A stretch of 64,000 bases of DNA. It comes from Lysobacterales bacterium. Its GTDB lineage: Bacteria > Pseudomonadota > Gammaproteobacteria > Xanthomonadales > Ahniellaceae. Where the stretch lies: NCBI GenBank assembly GCA_016182785.1, contig JACPFU010000003.1, forward strand, positions 270,447-334,446, read 5' to 3'. A program made the position numbers and the translations under genes. The notes beneath the pieces were generated by a model. The model saw only the letters and a list, made by a program, of their open reading frames with translations, made no database searches and was not told the DNA's origin. Of this stretch, positions 43,959-53,338 are shown in pieces. Numbering within the stretch: the stretch's first letter is position 1; each line of letters opens with the position of its first letter.

Positions 43959-44642
43959 ATGGACAGGTCGGGGATTGCGGTGGTGACGATCGACGGGCCG
44001 AGCGGGTCGGGGAAGGGGACGATCTCGCGGGCGGTGGCGGAGAAGCTGGGTTGGCATTTCCTCGACAGCGGGGCGCTGTATCGGGCGGTGGGGTTGGCGG
44101 CGAGCTGGGCCGACATCGACCTCAATGACCACGATGCGCTGGCTCGATGCGCGCTCGAGACTTCGGTGCAATTCGTTGATCGCAAAGGCGATGATCCGCT
44201 GGTGTTCGTGAATGGCGTGGAGGCGAGTTCGGAGCTGCGGACCGAGTTGGCGGGCGCCACGGCTTCCGCGATCGCTGCGGTACCGGCGGTGCGCGAGGCG
44301 CTGGTCGACAAGCAACGCTCGTTCCGACAGGCCCCGGGCCTGGTCGCGGACGGGCGCGACATGGGCACGGTGATCTTCGCCGATGCGGTGCTCAAGGTGT
44401 TTCTGACCGCGAGCGCCGAGGAGCGCGCCGAGAGGCGATATAAGCAGTTGAAGCAAAAGGGCTTCGAGGTTACACTCTCGGCCCTTTTGCGCGAGATCCT
44501 CGCGCGGGACGCCCGCGACGCCGAGCGTCCGGTGGCACCGCTCAAGCCCGCACCCGATGCGATCCTGATCGACACCACCGGCATCGGCATCGACGAAGTG
44601 GTGGAGCGTGTGCTGGCCCTGGTTCCCTCGAACCTGGTCTGA
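43959..44642 (+). CDS. cmk: Cytidylate kinase
   Basis: A 227-residue (d)CMP kinase. The P-loop is [11 protein letters not shown] (about 11-21), followed by [32 protein letters not shown] and [12 protein letters not shown] are the nucleotide-binding and lid segments. The ATG at 43959 has GGAGG 5 bases upstream; longer frames are rejected. A TACAAT box (43932-43937) could be a -10 element, without a convincing -35. It begins the conserved cmk-rpsA-ihfB-lapAB block. Confidence 0.96.
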   Translation: MDRSGIAVVTIDGPSGSGKGTISRAVAEKLGWHFLDSGALYRAVGLAASWADIDLNDHDALARCALETSVQFVDRKGDDPLVFVNGVEASSELRTELAGATASAIAAVPAVREALVDKQRSFRQAPGLVADGRDMGTVIFADAVLKVFLTASAEERAERRYKQLKQKGFEVTLSALLREILARDARDAERPVAPLKPAPDAILIDTTGIGIDEVVERVLALVPSNLV

Positions 44643-44777
44643 CCGCGTCCCATCGCCGACTCGGCGCAGGCGTGGCTCCGGCTCCGGCCGGGTATTCGCA
44701 ACGGCGGCAACGCCACCCACCCAAGCCCGTCGTGGTCCGCGCAGCGGTCCGACGGTTCATCCCCATTGGAACCCAAC

Positions 44778-46448
44778 ATGACCGAAAGTTTTGCTGAACT
44801 GTTTGAACTGAGCCAAGCCTCGCTGTCGCGCCTGAAGCCGGGCAGCATCGTGACCGGCGTCGTCGTCGACGTGCGCACCGACGTGGTCGTCATCCACGCC
44901 GGCCTCAAGTCCGAAGGCATCGTGCCGATCGAGCAGTTCCGGAATGACCAGGGCGAGATCGACGTGGCCATCGGCGACGAGGTCAAGGTCGCGCTCGATT
45001 CGCTGGAGAACGGATTCGGCGAGACCGTGCTGTCGCGCGAGAAGGCCAAGCGCTCGATGGTGTGGGACGAACTCGAGAAGGCGCTGGAAGCCAACGCCAC
45101 CGTCAACGGTCGCATCAGCGGCAAGGTCAAGGGCGGCTTCACCGTCGACATCCGCGACGTGCGCGCGTTCCTGCCGGGTTCGCTGGTCGACGTGCGCCCG
45201 GTGCGCGACACCAGCTACCTCGAGGGCAAGGAACTCGAGTTCAAGATCATCAAGCTCGATCGCAAGCGCAACAACGTCGTGGTCTCGCGCCGCGCCGTGG
45301 TCGAGAGCGAGTTCAGCGCCGAGCGCGAACAGCTGATGGAGCGCCTGCAGGAGAACGCGGTCGTCAAGGGCGTGGTCAAGAACCTCACCGATTACGGTGC
45401 ATTCGTCGACCTCGGCGGCATCGACGGCCTGCTGCACATCACCGACATGGCGTGGAAGCGCGTGCGGCATCCCTCCGAAGTGGTCGAAGTCGGCCAGGAA
45501 CTCGACGTGCGCGTGCTCAAGTTCGACCGCGAGCGCAACCGCGTTTCGCTCGGGCTCAAGCAGCTCGGCGAGGATCCGTGGGTCAACATCGCGCGCCGCT
45601 ACCCCTCGGGTTCGCGCGTGTTCGGCAAGGTCAGCAACGTCACCGACTACGGCTGCTTCGTCGAGCTGGAGCCGGGCGTCGAAGGCCTGGTGCATGTCTC
45701 GGAAATGGACTGGACCAACAAGAACGTCAACCCGGGCAAGATGGTCCAGGTCGGCGACGAGTCCGAAGTCATGGTGCTGGACGTGGACGAAGAGCGCCGC
45801 CGCATCTCGCTCGGCATGAAGCAGTGCACGAGCAATCCGTGGGAAACCTTTGCCGCCATGAACAAGAAGGGCGACAAGGTCTCCGGCACGATCAAGTCGA
45901 TCACCGACTTCGGCGTGTTCATCGGACTCGACGGCGGCATCGATGGCCTGATCCACCTGTCCGACATCTCCTGGCAGGGCACCGGCGAAGACCTGGTCCG
46001 CAACTTCAAGAAGGGCGAGACGCTGGACGCGGTGGTGCTTGCGGTCGATCCGGAGCGCGAGCGCATTTCGCTCGGCATCAAGCAGCTGGAGCAGGATCCG
46101 TTCGCGTCGTTCATGGCCAACAACCCGCGCGGCAGCATCGTCAAGGGTTCGGTCAAGGAAGTCGATGCACGCGGCGCGACCATCGATCTGGGCGAGGGTG
46201 TCGAGGGCTATCTGCGTGCCAACGACATCGCCAAGGAGCGCATCGAGGACGCGACCACGCGTCTGAAGGTGGGCGACGAGGTCGAGGCCAAGTTCATCGG
46301 CATGGACCGCAAGGGCCGCACGCTGCAACTGTCGATCCGCGCCAAGGACGAGCAGGAACTGGCCGACACGCTCGCTGACTACCAGTCGGCGGCCGGCGGC
46401 ACGACCAAGCTCGGCGCACTGCTGAAAGAGCAGATGCGCAACAAGTAA
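44778..46448 (+). CDS. rpsA: 30S ribosomal protein S1
   Basis: A 556-residue protein with six S1 RNA-binding repeats (approximately 20-90, 105-170, 190-260, 275-345, 360-430, 447-520). They are recognised by segments such as [50 protein letters not shown] and [20 protein letters not shown]. It brings mRNA to the ribosome. It begins [20 protein letters not shown] as in other gammaproteobacteria. An in-frame TTG 12 bases upstream is ignored. A strong terminator follows. No Shine-Dalgarno is obvious before the ATG, in keeping with the known autoregulated leaders of rpsA. Confidence 0.98.
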   Translation: MTESFAELFELSQASLSRLKPGSIVTGVVVDVRTDVVVIHAGLKSEGIVPIEQFRNDQGEIDVAIGDEVKVALDSLENGFGETVLSREKAKRSMVWDELEKALEANATVNGRISGKVKGGFTVDIRDVRAFLPGSLVDVRPVRDTSYLEGKELEFKIIKLDRKRNNVVVSRRAVVESEFSAEREQLMERLQENAVVKGVVKNLTDYGAFVDLGGIDGLLHITDMAWKRVRHPSEVVEVGQELDVRVLKFDRERNRVSLGLKQLGEDPWVNIARRYPSGSRVFGKVSNVTDYGCFVELEPGVEGLVHVSEMDWTNKNVNPGKMVQVGDESEVMVLDVDEERRRISLGMKQCTSNPWETFAAMNKKGDKVSGTIKSITDFGVFIGLDGGIDGLIHLSDISWQGTGEDLVRNFKKGETLDAVVLAVDPERERISLGIKQLEQDPFASFMANNPRGSIVKGSVKEVDARGATIDLGEGVEGYLRANDIAKERIEDATTRLKVGDEVEAKFIGMDRKGRTLQLSIRAKDEQELADTLADYQSAAGGTTKLGALLKEQMRNK

Positions 46449-46455
46449 GTCCCAC

Positions 46456-46493
46456 GCACCGCCGGCAGCGATCCTGCCGGCGGTGCTGTTTTT
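46456..46493 (+). terminator. Strong Rho-independent terminator of rpsA
   Basis: A perfect 13-bp stem, GCACCGCCGGCAG (46456-46468) with CTGCCGGCGGTGC (46474-46486), closes a CGATC loop and is followed by TGTTTTT. It separates rpsA from ihfB, so ihfB likely has its own promoter or depends on read-through. Confidence 0.93.
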
Positions 46494-46517
46494 CCACGCA
46501 GAACCGTCCGGTCCGAT

Positions 46518-46826
<309 letters not shown>

Positions 46827-46836
46827 GGCGCGCCCG

Positions 46837-47109
46837 ATGAAGCGCTGGATCGTCATCGTCCTGGCGCTGCTGGTGGCGTTGCTCGCCGCCGCGTTCGCGC
46901 TGCTGAACGACAGCGACGTGCATCTCGACTTCCATTTCTTCGCGCTCGACGTCTCCCTTGGCCTGGTGGTGATGTCCAGCCTGCTCGCCGGGTTCCTGCT
47001 CGCAAGCGCCGCGCTCGCGATCGCCGTGATCATTCCGCAACGCTTGCGCCTGCGCTCGCTGCAGCGCCAGCTGGGCATCGCCCGTCAGGGCGGTCCGTCC
47101 GCTCCATGA
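46837..47109 (+). CDS. lapA: LapA-family inner-membrane protein (DUF1049)
   Basis: A 90-residue protein with two TM helices (IVIVLALLVALLAAAFALLN and a second near 40-68), separated by a short periplasmic turn with HLDFHFFALDVSLGLVV. It ends in a basic cytoplasmic helix. LapA partners LapB in controlling lipopolysaccharide synthesis through LpxC turnover. It overlaps lapB by four bases (ATGA), so the two are coupled. Confidence 0.9.
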   Translation: MKRWIVIVLALLVALLAAAFALLNDSDVHLDFHFFALDVSLGLVVMSSLLAGFLLASAALAIAVIIPQRLRLRSLQRQLGIARQGGPSAP

Positions 47110-48281
47110 CGCTCGACCTGTCGGTACTGGCCTTGCTGGTACTGGCCGCGTTCCTGACCGGCTGGGTGCTCGCCCGCCGCGACCCCACCGCCGCCGTCGG
47201 CGCCCAGGCCGACCGCCTGCGCCGCAATTACTTCCGCGGCCTGAACTATCTGCTGAACGAACAGCCGGACAAGGCGATCGAGGTGTTCCTGCAGATCGCC
47301 GAGATCGACAAGCAGACGGTCGAGACCCACCTCGCGCTCGGCAACCTGTTCCGTCGCCGCGGCGAGACCGACCGCGCGATCCGCGTGCACCAGAACCTGA
47401 TCGCGCGCGCCAACCTCACCTCCGAACAGAAGTCCCTGGCATTGCTCGAACTGGGCGAGGACTACATGCGCGCCGGCTTGCTCGATCGCGCCGAGACGCT
47501 GTTCACCGACCTGGTCGGCATCGACGCCCACGCGCCTTCGGCGTTGCGCCACCTGATCGCGATTTGCCAGCAGGAGCGCGACTGGAAGCGCGCGATCGAA
47601 CATGCGCGGCGGCTGGAGGAGATCACCGGCGAGTCGCAGGCGGAGCTGGTCAGCCAGTTCCTGTGCGAACTGGCCGAACACGCGGCGGCGCGCGGCGACG
47701 CCGCGCAGACCCGCGCCTACCTGACCGAAGCGGTGACGGTGGCGCCCCTGGCGGTACGGCCGCGCCTGATCAAAGGTCGCCTCGCGCACGAACGCCAGGA
47801 CTGGAGCCGCGCCGCGAACGCGTACGAGCGCGCGGTCGAGAACGACATCGAGTACCTGCCGATCGCGCTTGGACCACTGCTCGATGCGCTGGAGCAGCTC
47901 GATCGGCGCGAGTCGATCGACGCCATGCTTGAGGAATCGATGCGCCGCTATCCGGGCATTTCGCCGGTGCTGAAGATGACCCGGCGCGTGCGTGCGCGCG
48001 ACGGCGACGAGGCGGCGATCCGCTTCCTCGCCGATCGCTTGCGCAAGAAGCCGTCGGTGCGCGGACTTGCCGAACTGGTTGATCTGCAGCTGAGCGGCAC
48101 CCAGGGCGAAGCCCGCGAGCCGCTGGAACGCCTGCGCGACCTGCTCCGGCAGCTGCTCGACGGCCAGGCGCTGTTCCGATGCTCGCGTTGCGGCTTCAGC
48201 GCGCGCGCCCACCACTGGCAGTGCCCGGGCTGCAAGTCGTGGAGCACGATCAAGCCGGTGCACGGCATCGCCGGCAACTGA
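47106..48281 (+). CDS. lapB: LPS assembly protein LapB (YciM)
   Basis: A 391-residue protein: an N-terminal membrane anchor (LSVLALLVLAAFLTGWVLAR), then about nine TPR units (GLNYLLNEQPDKAIEVFLQI and onward), and a C-terminal rubredoxin-like metal site (FRCSRCGFSARAHHWQCPGC). LapB recruits FtsH to LpxC and so balances LPS with phospholipid. The four metal Cys residues are present. It is in the usual lapAB pair. Confidence 0.95.
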   Translation: MTLDLSVLALLVLAAFLTGWVLARRDPTAAVGAQADRLRRNYFRGLNYLLNEQPDKAIEVFLQIAEIDKQTVETHLALGNLFRRRGETDRAIRVHQNLIARANLTSEQKSLALLELGEDYMRAGLLDRAETLFTDLVGIDAHAPSALRHLIAICQQERDWKRAIEHARRLEEITGESQAELVSQFLCELAEHAAARGDAAQTRAYLTEAVTVAPLAVRPRLIKGRLAHERQDWSRAANAYERAVENDIEYLPIALGPLLDALEQLDRRESIDAMLEESMRRYPGISPVLKMTRRVRARDGDEAAIRFLADRLRKKPSVRGLAELVDLQLSGTQGEAREPLERLRDLLRQLLDGQALFRCSRCGFSARAHHWQCPGCKSWSTIKPVHGIAGN

Positions 48282-48282
48282 C

Positions 48283-49305
48283 GTGCCGAACTGGTTGCTG
48301 CCCGCGCTGGCCCTGATCGTGTCGCCGGCGCTGACCGCCTGGTGGATTCGGCGCGCGCAGCGCCTGCAATTGCTCGACGCGCCCGAGCGGCGTCGCCTGC
48401 ACGACGCACCGACGCCGCGCGGCGGCGGCATCGGGCCGGTTGCCGCGGTCCTGCTGGTGCTGCTGGTCCAGTACCTGCTGCAGCCCGCTGCACTCGCCGG
48501 GTTCTCGTTGCCGCTGATCGTCGGGCTGCTGCTCGCAGCCGGGGTCAGCGCCGCGGACGACCACCGCGCGCGCTCGGTGCGCCTGCGCCTGGCCGTGCAT
48601 CTGCTCGCGGCGACGGTACTCGCGGTCGCCTTCATCGCGATCCACGGCTTCGACGGGAAATACTGGTTCGAGCTGGGCCTGTTGCTGGTCGCGGCCAGCG
48701 TCGCGTCGATGAACCTGCACAATTTCATGGACGGCTCGGATGCCCATCTCGCGAGCCAGGCGCTGTTCGTGTTCGGCATGCTGGCGCTGCTCGCGGCACG
48801 GCACGACGCCGGCGCCGAAGGGATCTTGTTCGTCGCTGCCGCAGCGGCCGTGCTCGGGTTCCTGCCGTTCAACTGGCCGCGTGCGCGCGTGTTCCTCGGC
48901 GACGTCGGCAGCATCTCGCTCGGATTCCTGGTCGCGGCGTTCTCGCTGCTTGCGCTCGATCGCGGTTTGATCGGCTGGGGCGGGGCACTGATCCTGTCCT
49001 CGGGATTCCTGGTCGATGCCTGTGCCACGCTGCTCGGGCGCATGCGTCGCACCCGCCACTGGCTCAAGCCGCATCGCGATCATCTGTACCAGTGGTTGCG
49101 CCGCCGCGGCCTCGGCGCCGCGCGCGTGGTCGTCGCGTACCAGTGCTGGAACCTGCTGGTGGTGGTGCCGGCACTGGTGCTGCTCGAACTGCGCGCGCAT
49201 CCGCCGCTGCTGGAATTCGTGCTCGCGGCTGCGGTCTACGGGCTCGGGCTCGGTGTCTGGATCGTCGCGCGGCGTGCGCTGCGACGCGCGCATCGGGCAC
49301 AATAG
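48283..49305 (+). CDS. WecA/MraY-like sugar-phosphate transferase (glycosyltransferase family 4)
   Basis: A 340-residue polytopic enzyme of about ten helices. It is predicted to load a sugar-1-phosphate on undecaprenyl phosphate and so start O-antigen or exopolysaccharide synthesis. Motifs: RRLHDAPTPRGGGIGPVAAV, the aspartate pair in AADDHRARSVRLRL, SMNLHNFMDGSDAHLASQAL (the NxxNFMDG block) and ARVFLGDVGSISLGF. A terminal HWLKPHRDHLYQWL matches the HRD-like site. It starts with GTG 48283, 1 bp after lapB, and is followed by the WbpM-like gene after 5 bp. Confidence 0.9.
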   Translation: MPNWLLPALALIVSPALTAWWIRRAQRLQLLDAPERRRLHDAPTPRGGGIGPVAAVLLVLLVQYLLQPAALAGFSLPLIVGLLLAAGVSAADDHRARSVRLRLAVHLLAATVLAVAFIAIHGFDGKYWFELGLLLVAASVASMNLHNFMDGSDAHLASQALFVFGMLALLAARHDAGAEGILFVAAAAAVLGFLPFNWPRARVFLGDVGSISLGFLVAAFSLLALDRGLIGWGGALILSSGFLVDACATLLGRMRRTRHWLKPHRDHLYQWLRRRGLGAARVVVAYQCWNLLVVVPALVLLELRAHPPLLEFVLAAAVYGLGLGVWIVARRALRRAHRAQ

Positions 49306-49310
49306 CGGAT

Positions 49311-51197
49311 ATGCACTTGCGCCGACTGATCGCCATCCTCCATCCACGGCTCGCCGTGGTCGCGCACGACCTGTGCATGATCTGGCTGGCCTGGTTCGGC
49401 ACCAACTGGCTGCGCTGGAACCTGCAGATCGATCCGCCGGAAGTCGCCTGGTTCGGCACCGAATACGCGATCGTGCTGTTCGCGCAGACTCTGATCCTGG
49501 CCTGGACCGGCCTGTACCGCGGGCTGTGGCGATTCGCGAGCCTGCCCGACCTGTGGAACATCGCGCGTGCATCGGTGCTCGGCGCGCTCGCGATCGCGCT
49601 CGGCCTGTTCTTCCTCGACCGCCTCGAAGGCACGCCGCGCTCGGTGCTGCTGATGTATCCGATCGCGCTGATGCTGCTGCTCGGCACGCCGCGCATGGCC
49701 TATCGCTACTGGAAGGACAGCCGCTACGACAGCGGCGGCGCCCCGGTCAAGCGCGTGCTCGTGCTGGGTGCCGGACGCGCCGGTGAAACCCTGGTGCGCG
49801 ACCTGCGCCGCGAAGGCGCCTACCGCGTGGTCGGGTTCCTCGACGACAAGCCGGGGCTGCGCGGAGCCAACGTGCATGGCGTGCCGGTGCTCGGTCCGAT
49901 CGAGCAGCTGCCGCAGATCGCGCGCGAAGTCGCTGCGGAAATGGTGCTGATCGCGATCCCGACCGCGAGCAACCAGCAGATGCAGCGCATCGTCGGCATC
50001 TGCGAGCAGACCACGCTGCCGTTTCGCACCGTGCCGCGGCTGGAGGACGTGGTCGAGGGCCGTTCCAACTTCAACGAACTCAAGGAAGTCGCGATCGAAG
50101 ACCTGCTCGGGCGCGAACCGGTTTCGCTGGACTGGACCGCGATCCGCGCCGGGCTCGCTTCGCGGCGCGTGCTGATCACCGGCGGCGGCGGTTCGATCGG
50201 GTCCGAACTCTGCCGCCAGGTCGCGCGCCTCGGCGTCGAGCGCCTGGCCGTGCTTGAGCTGTCCGAGTTCAACCTGTATCGAGTCGAGCAGGAGCTGCGT
50301 GTCGAGTTCCCGGACCTGGTCGTCGATCCGATCCTCGGCGACTGCGGCGACGCCGCGACGCTGGAGCGCGTGTTCCATCGCGTGCGGCCCGACGCGGTGT
50401 TCCATGCCGCTGCGTTCAAGCACGTGCCGCTGCTGCAGCAGCAGGTGCGCGAAGCGGTGCGCAACAACCTGCTGGCGACGCAGGCGCTGGCGCTGGCGGC
50501 GGATCGCCACGGCGTGCACAACTTCGTGCTGATCTCGACCGACAAGGCGGTGAACCCATCGAGCGTGATGGGTGCAACCAAGCGCGCCGCCGAGATCTTC
50601 TGCCAGAGCCTGGCGCAGCAGTCGAAGACGCACTTCATCACCGTGCGCTTCGGCAACGTGCTCGATTCCGCCGGCAGCGTGGTGCCGCTGTTTCGCGACC
50701 AGATCCGCCGCGGCGGTCCGGTCACCGTCACCCACCCGGAGATTTCGCGCTACTTCATGACCATCCCCGAGGCCTGCCAGCTGATCCTGCAGGCCGCGGT
50801 GCTCGGTCGCGGCGGCGAGATCTTCGCGCTCGACATGGGCGAGCCGGTACGCATCCGCTAGCTCGCCGAGCAGATGATCCTGCTCGCCGGCAAGGTGCCC
50901 GAACGCGACATCCAGATCGTCTACACCGGCCTGCGCGCCGGCGAGAAGCTGTTCGAAGAACTGTTCCACGAGCAGGAGAACCACGAGAGCACCGGTCATC
51001 CCAAGATCTTCCTGTCGCAGCCGCGACTGGTGGCCTTCGCCGAGCTGACGTCGTCGCTGCGCATGCTCGACGCCGCCGCGCGCCGCTTCGACGAAGACGA
51101 GGTGTTGCGCCTGTTGCAGGCGCTGGTTCCGGAGTTCGACCAGATGCGCACCGAGCGCGACGCCGACATCGTTTCGATCCACAAGGCAGCCAGTTGA
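49311..51197 (+). pseudogene. WbpM/CapD-like nucleotide-sugar dehydratase split by an in-frame TAG
   Basis: The reading frame encodes a 628-codon polytopic dehydratase/epimerase for surface polysaccharide sugars. It has N-terminal TM helices, a first Rossmann fold (VLVLGAGRAGETLVRDLRRE), and a catalytic SDR domain with VLITGGGGSIGSELCRQ and STDKAVNPSSVMGATKRAAE. Codon 517 is TAG (50859-50861), between EPVRIR and LAEQMILLAG. The frame continues open for another 111 residues with conserved IVYTGLRAGEKLFEEL. Relatives have a Tyr or similar residue there, so this is a nonsense change, a sequencing error or a read-through site. The tail could restart at ATG 50874. The stop overlaps galU. Confidence 0.88.
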
Positions 51198-52078
51198 TGC
51201 GTATCCGCAAAGCCGTGTTCCCGGTCGCCGGACTCGGCACCCGTTTCCTGCCGGCGAGCAAGGTGGTGCCGAAGGAGATGCTGCCGCTGATCGACCGGCC
51301 GCTGATCCAGTACGCGGTCGAGGAAGCGGTCGAGGCCGGCTGCGACACGCTCGTGTTCATCACCAACCGCTACAAGCACGCGATCGCCGACTACTTCGAC
51401 AAGGCCTACGAACTCGAAGCCAAGCTCGAAGCCGCGGGCAAGCACGAGTTGCTGGAGATGGTGCGCGACATCCTGCCGCGCCACGTGCAGACGGTGTTCG
51501 TGACCCAGCACGAGGCGCTCGGTCTCGGCCACGCCGTGCTCTGTGCGCGCGCGATCGTCGGCGACGAACCGTTCGCGGTGCTGCTGCCGGACGACATGAT
51601 CTGGAACCGCGGCCGCGGCGCATTGCAGCAGATGGCCGACATCGCCGAGCGCGACGCCGCCAGCGTGATCGCGGTCGAGGACGTGCCGCGCGAGCACACC
51701 CACCGCTACGGCATCGTTTCGGCCGAGCGCGTCGACGATCACCTGGCGCGCGTGCGCGGCGTGATCGAGAAACCGAGGCCCGAGGTGGCACCGTCGACGC
51801 TCGCCATCGTCGGCCGCTACATCCTGTCGCCGAAGATCTTCGAGCTGCTGCAGACCACCCGCGCCGGCAGCGGCGGCGAGATCCAGCTGACCGATGCGAT
51901 CGCCGCGCTGCTGCGCGATGACCCGGTGCTGGCGTATCGCTTCATCGGGCGCCGCTTCGACTGCGGCAATCGCCTCGGCATGGTCCAGGCGACCGTGCAC
52001 CTGGCGCTCGAAGACCCCGAACTGCACAACGCCGTGGTCGCGATGATGCGCGAACGGCTCGCGCTCGAAACCAACTGA
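51197..52078 (+). CDS. galU: UTP-glucose-1-phosphate uridylyltransferase
   Basis: A 293-residue nucleotidyltransferase making UDP-glucose for LPS and exopolysaccharide. KAVFPVAGLGTRFLPASKVV is the nucleotide loop. KEMLPLIDRPLIQYAVEEAV, TQHEALGLGHAVLCA, VLLPDDMI and GGEIQLTDAIAALL follow in the standard order. The ATG at 51197 overlaps the stop of the preceding gene (TGATG). Its position fits a polysaccharide operon with the WecA-like and WbpM-like genes. Confidence 0.96.
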   Translation: MRIRKAVFPVAGLGTRFLPASKVVPKEMLPLIDRPLIQYAVEEAVEAGCDTLVFITNRYKHAIADYFDKAYELEAKLEAAGKHELLEMVRDILPRHVQTVFVTQHEALGLGHAVLCARAIVGDEPFAVLLPDDMIWNRGRGALQQMADIAERDAASVIAVEDVPREHTHRYGIVSAERVDDHLARVRGVIEKPRPEVAPSTLAIVGRYILSPKIFELLQTTRAGSGGEIQLTDAIAALLRDDPVLAYRFIGRRFDCGNRLGMVQATVHLALEDPELHNAVVAMMRERLALETN

Positions 52079-52091
52079 AGCGGGCAGGGCA

Positions 52092-53258
52092 GTGCACGAC
52101 CTGTCCTTCATCCTCAATCACCTCGGTGAGGAGCGCGACCGCTACTTCGATGCGGTGATCCCGCCGATCGTGCAGAGCGCGATCTTCGCGCACCCCGACA
52201 TCGCGACCATGCGCGCGCGCCTTGCCGACGAGTTCGACGCCCACGTCTACACCCGCGGCAACAACCCGACGGTCGAGATCGTGGCGAAGAAGCTCGCCGC
52301 GCTGGAAGGCGCCGAGCGCGCGCTGCTGTTCGGTTCCGGCGCCGCCGCGATCGCCGCCGGCGTGCTCGCCAACGTGCGTGCCGGCGACCAGGTGATCTGC
52401 GTCGAGAAGCCGTACTTCTGGACCGGACAACTGGTGCGCAAGCTGCTCGCGCAGTTTGGCGTGCGCGGCGTGTTCGTCGATGCCGCAGACACCGACGCGG
52501 TGGCAGCCGCGATCACGCCGGCCACGCGCATGATCGTGCTCGAAAGCCCGAACTCGCTGACCTTCGAGCAGCAGGACCTGGCGGCGATCGCAGCGCTCGC
52601 GAAGGCGAGGGACATCGTCACGCTGGTCGACAACAGCTACGCGACGCCGCTTGGGCAGTCGCCGATCGCGCTCGGCATCGATCTGGTCGCGCACTCGGCG
52701 ACCAAGTACCTGAACGGCCACAGCGATGTCGTCGCCGGCGCGCTGTGCGGCTCCGAGGCGATGCTGCGCAAGGTGTTCGATGGCCCGTACATGACGCTCG
52801 GCGCGATCCTGTCGCCGTTCGATGCCTGGTTGCTGCTGCGCGGACTGCGCACGCTCGCGGTGCGGCTGGAGCGCATCGCTGCCAGCACGGCCGGCGTGCT
52901 CGCGCACCTGGCGCGGCATCCGCAGGTGCGTCGCATCCACGCACCGGTGGCGCCGCACTCTGCGCAGTCCGAGCTGAGTACGCGGCAGCTGCACCACGCC
53001 AGCGGCCTGTTCTCGATCGAGCTCGACGTGCCCGACATCCAAGCCGTCGACCGCTTCTGCAACGCCCTCGAACGGTTCCTGATCGCCGCGAGCTGGGGCG
53101 GCTACGAATCGCTGGTGTTCCCGGTCGCCGGCGTCCGCGACTGGGGCTCGCTGCAGGCCGCGGCCTCGGTCCCGCTCAACTTGGTGCGCTTCTCGATCGG
53201 CCTCGAAGCTCCGGAAGTCCTGATCGCCGATCTGGAACGCGGCTTCGCGGCGATCTGA
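52092..53258 (+). CDS. Cys/Met-metabolism PLP enzyme (cystathionine beta-lyase-like)
   Basis: A 388-residue fold-type I PLP enzyme of the cystathionine lyase/synthase family. It shows VYTRGNNPTVEIVAKKLAAL, ALLFGSGAAAIAAGVLANVR, LVDNSYATPLGQSPIALGID and the PLP-lysine HSATKYLNGHSDVVAGALCG. The C-terminal SWGGYESLVFPVAG and LVRFSIGLEAPEVL are typical. Which of beta-lyase, gamma-lyase or a synthase it is cannot be decided without key side-chain comparison. GTG at 52092 follows GGGCAGGG. It is 13 bp after galU, possibly cotranscribed although functionally unrelated. Confidence 0.86.
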   Translation: MHDLSFILNHLGEERDRYFDAVIPPIVQSAIFAHPDIATMRARLADEFDAHVYTRGNNPTVEIVAKKLAALEGAERALLFGSGAAAIAAGVLANVRAGDQVICVEKPYFWTGQLVRKLLAQFGVRGVFVDAADTDAVAAAITPATRMIVLESPNSLTFEQQDLAAIAALAKARDIVTLVDNSYATPLGQSPIALGIDLVAHSATKYLNGHSDVVAGALCGSEAMLRKVFDGPYMTLGAILSPFDAWLLLRGLRTLAVRLERIAASTAGVLAHLARHPQVRRIHAPVAPHSAQSELSTRQLHHASGLFSIELDVPDIQAVDRFCNALERFLIAASWGGYESLVFPVAGVRDWGSLQAAASVPLNLVRFSIGLEAPEVLIADLERGFAAI

Positions 53259-53338
53259 GCCAGGAGGCCGACGCCGCCGGTCACAGCGCTTGGGTCGGTG
53301 TTCTACACTGAACTCCGGCGCGCACGCGGGCAGCGGGC

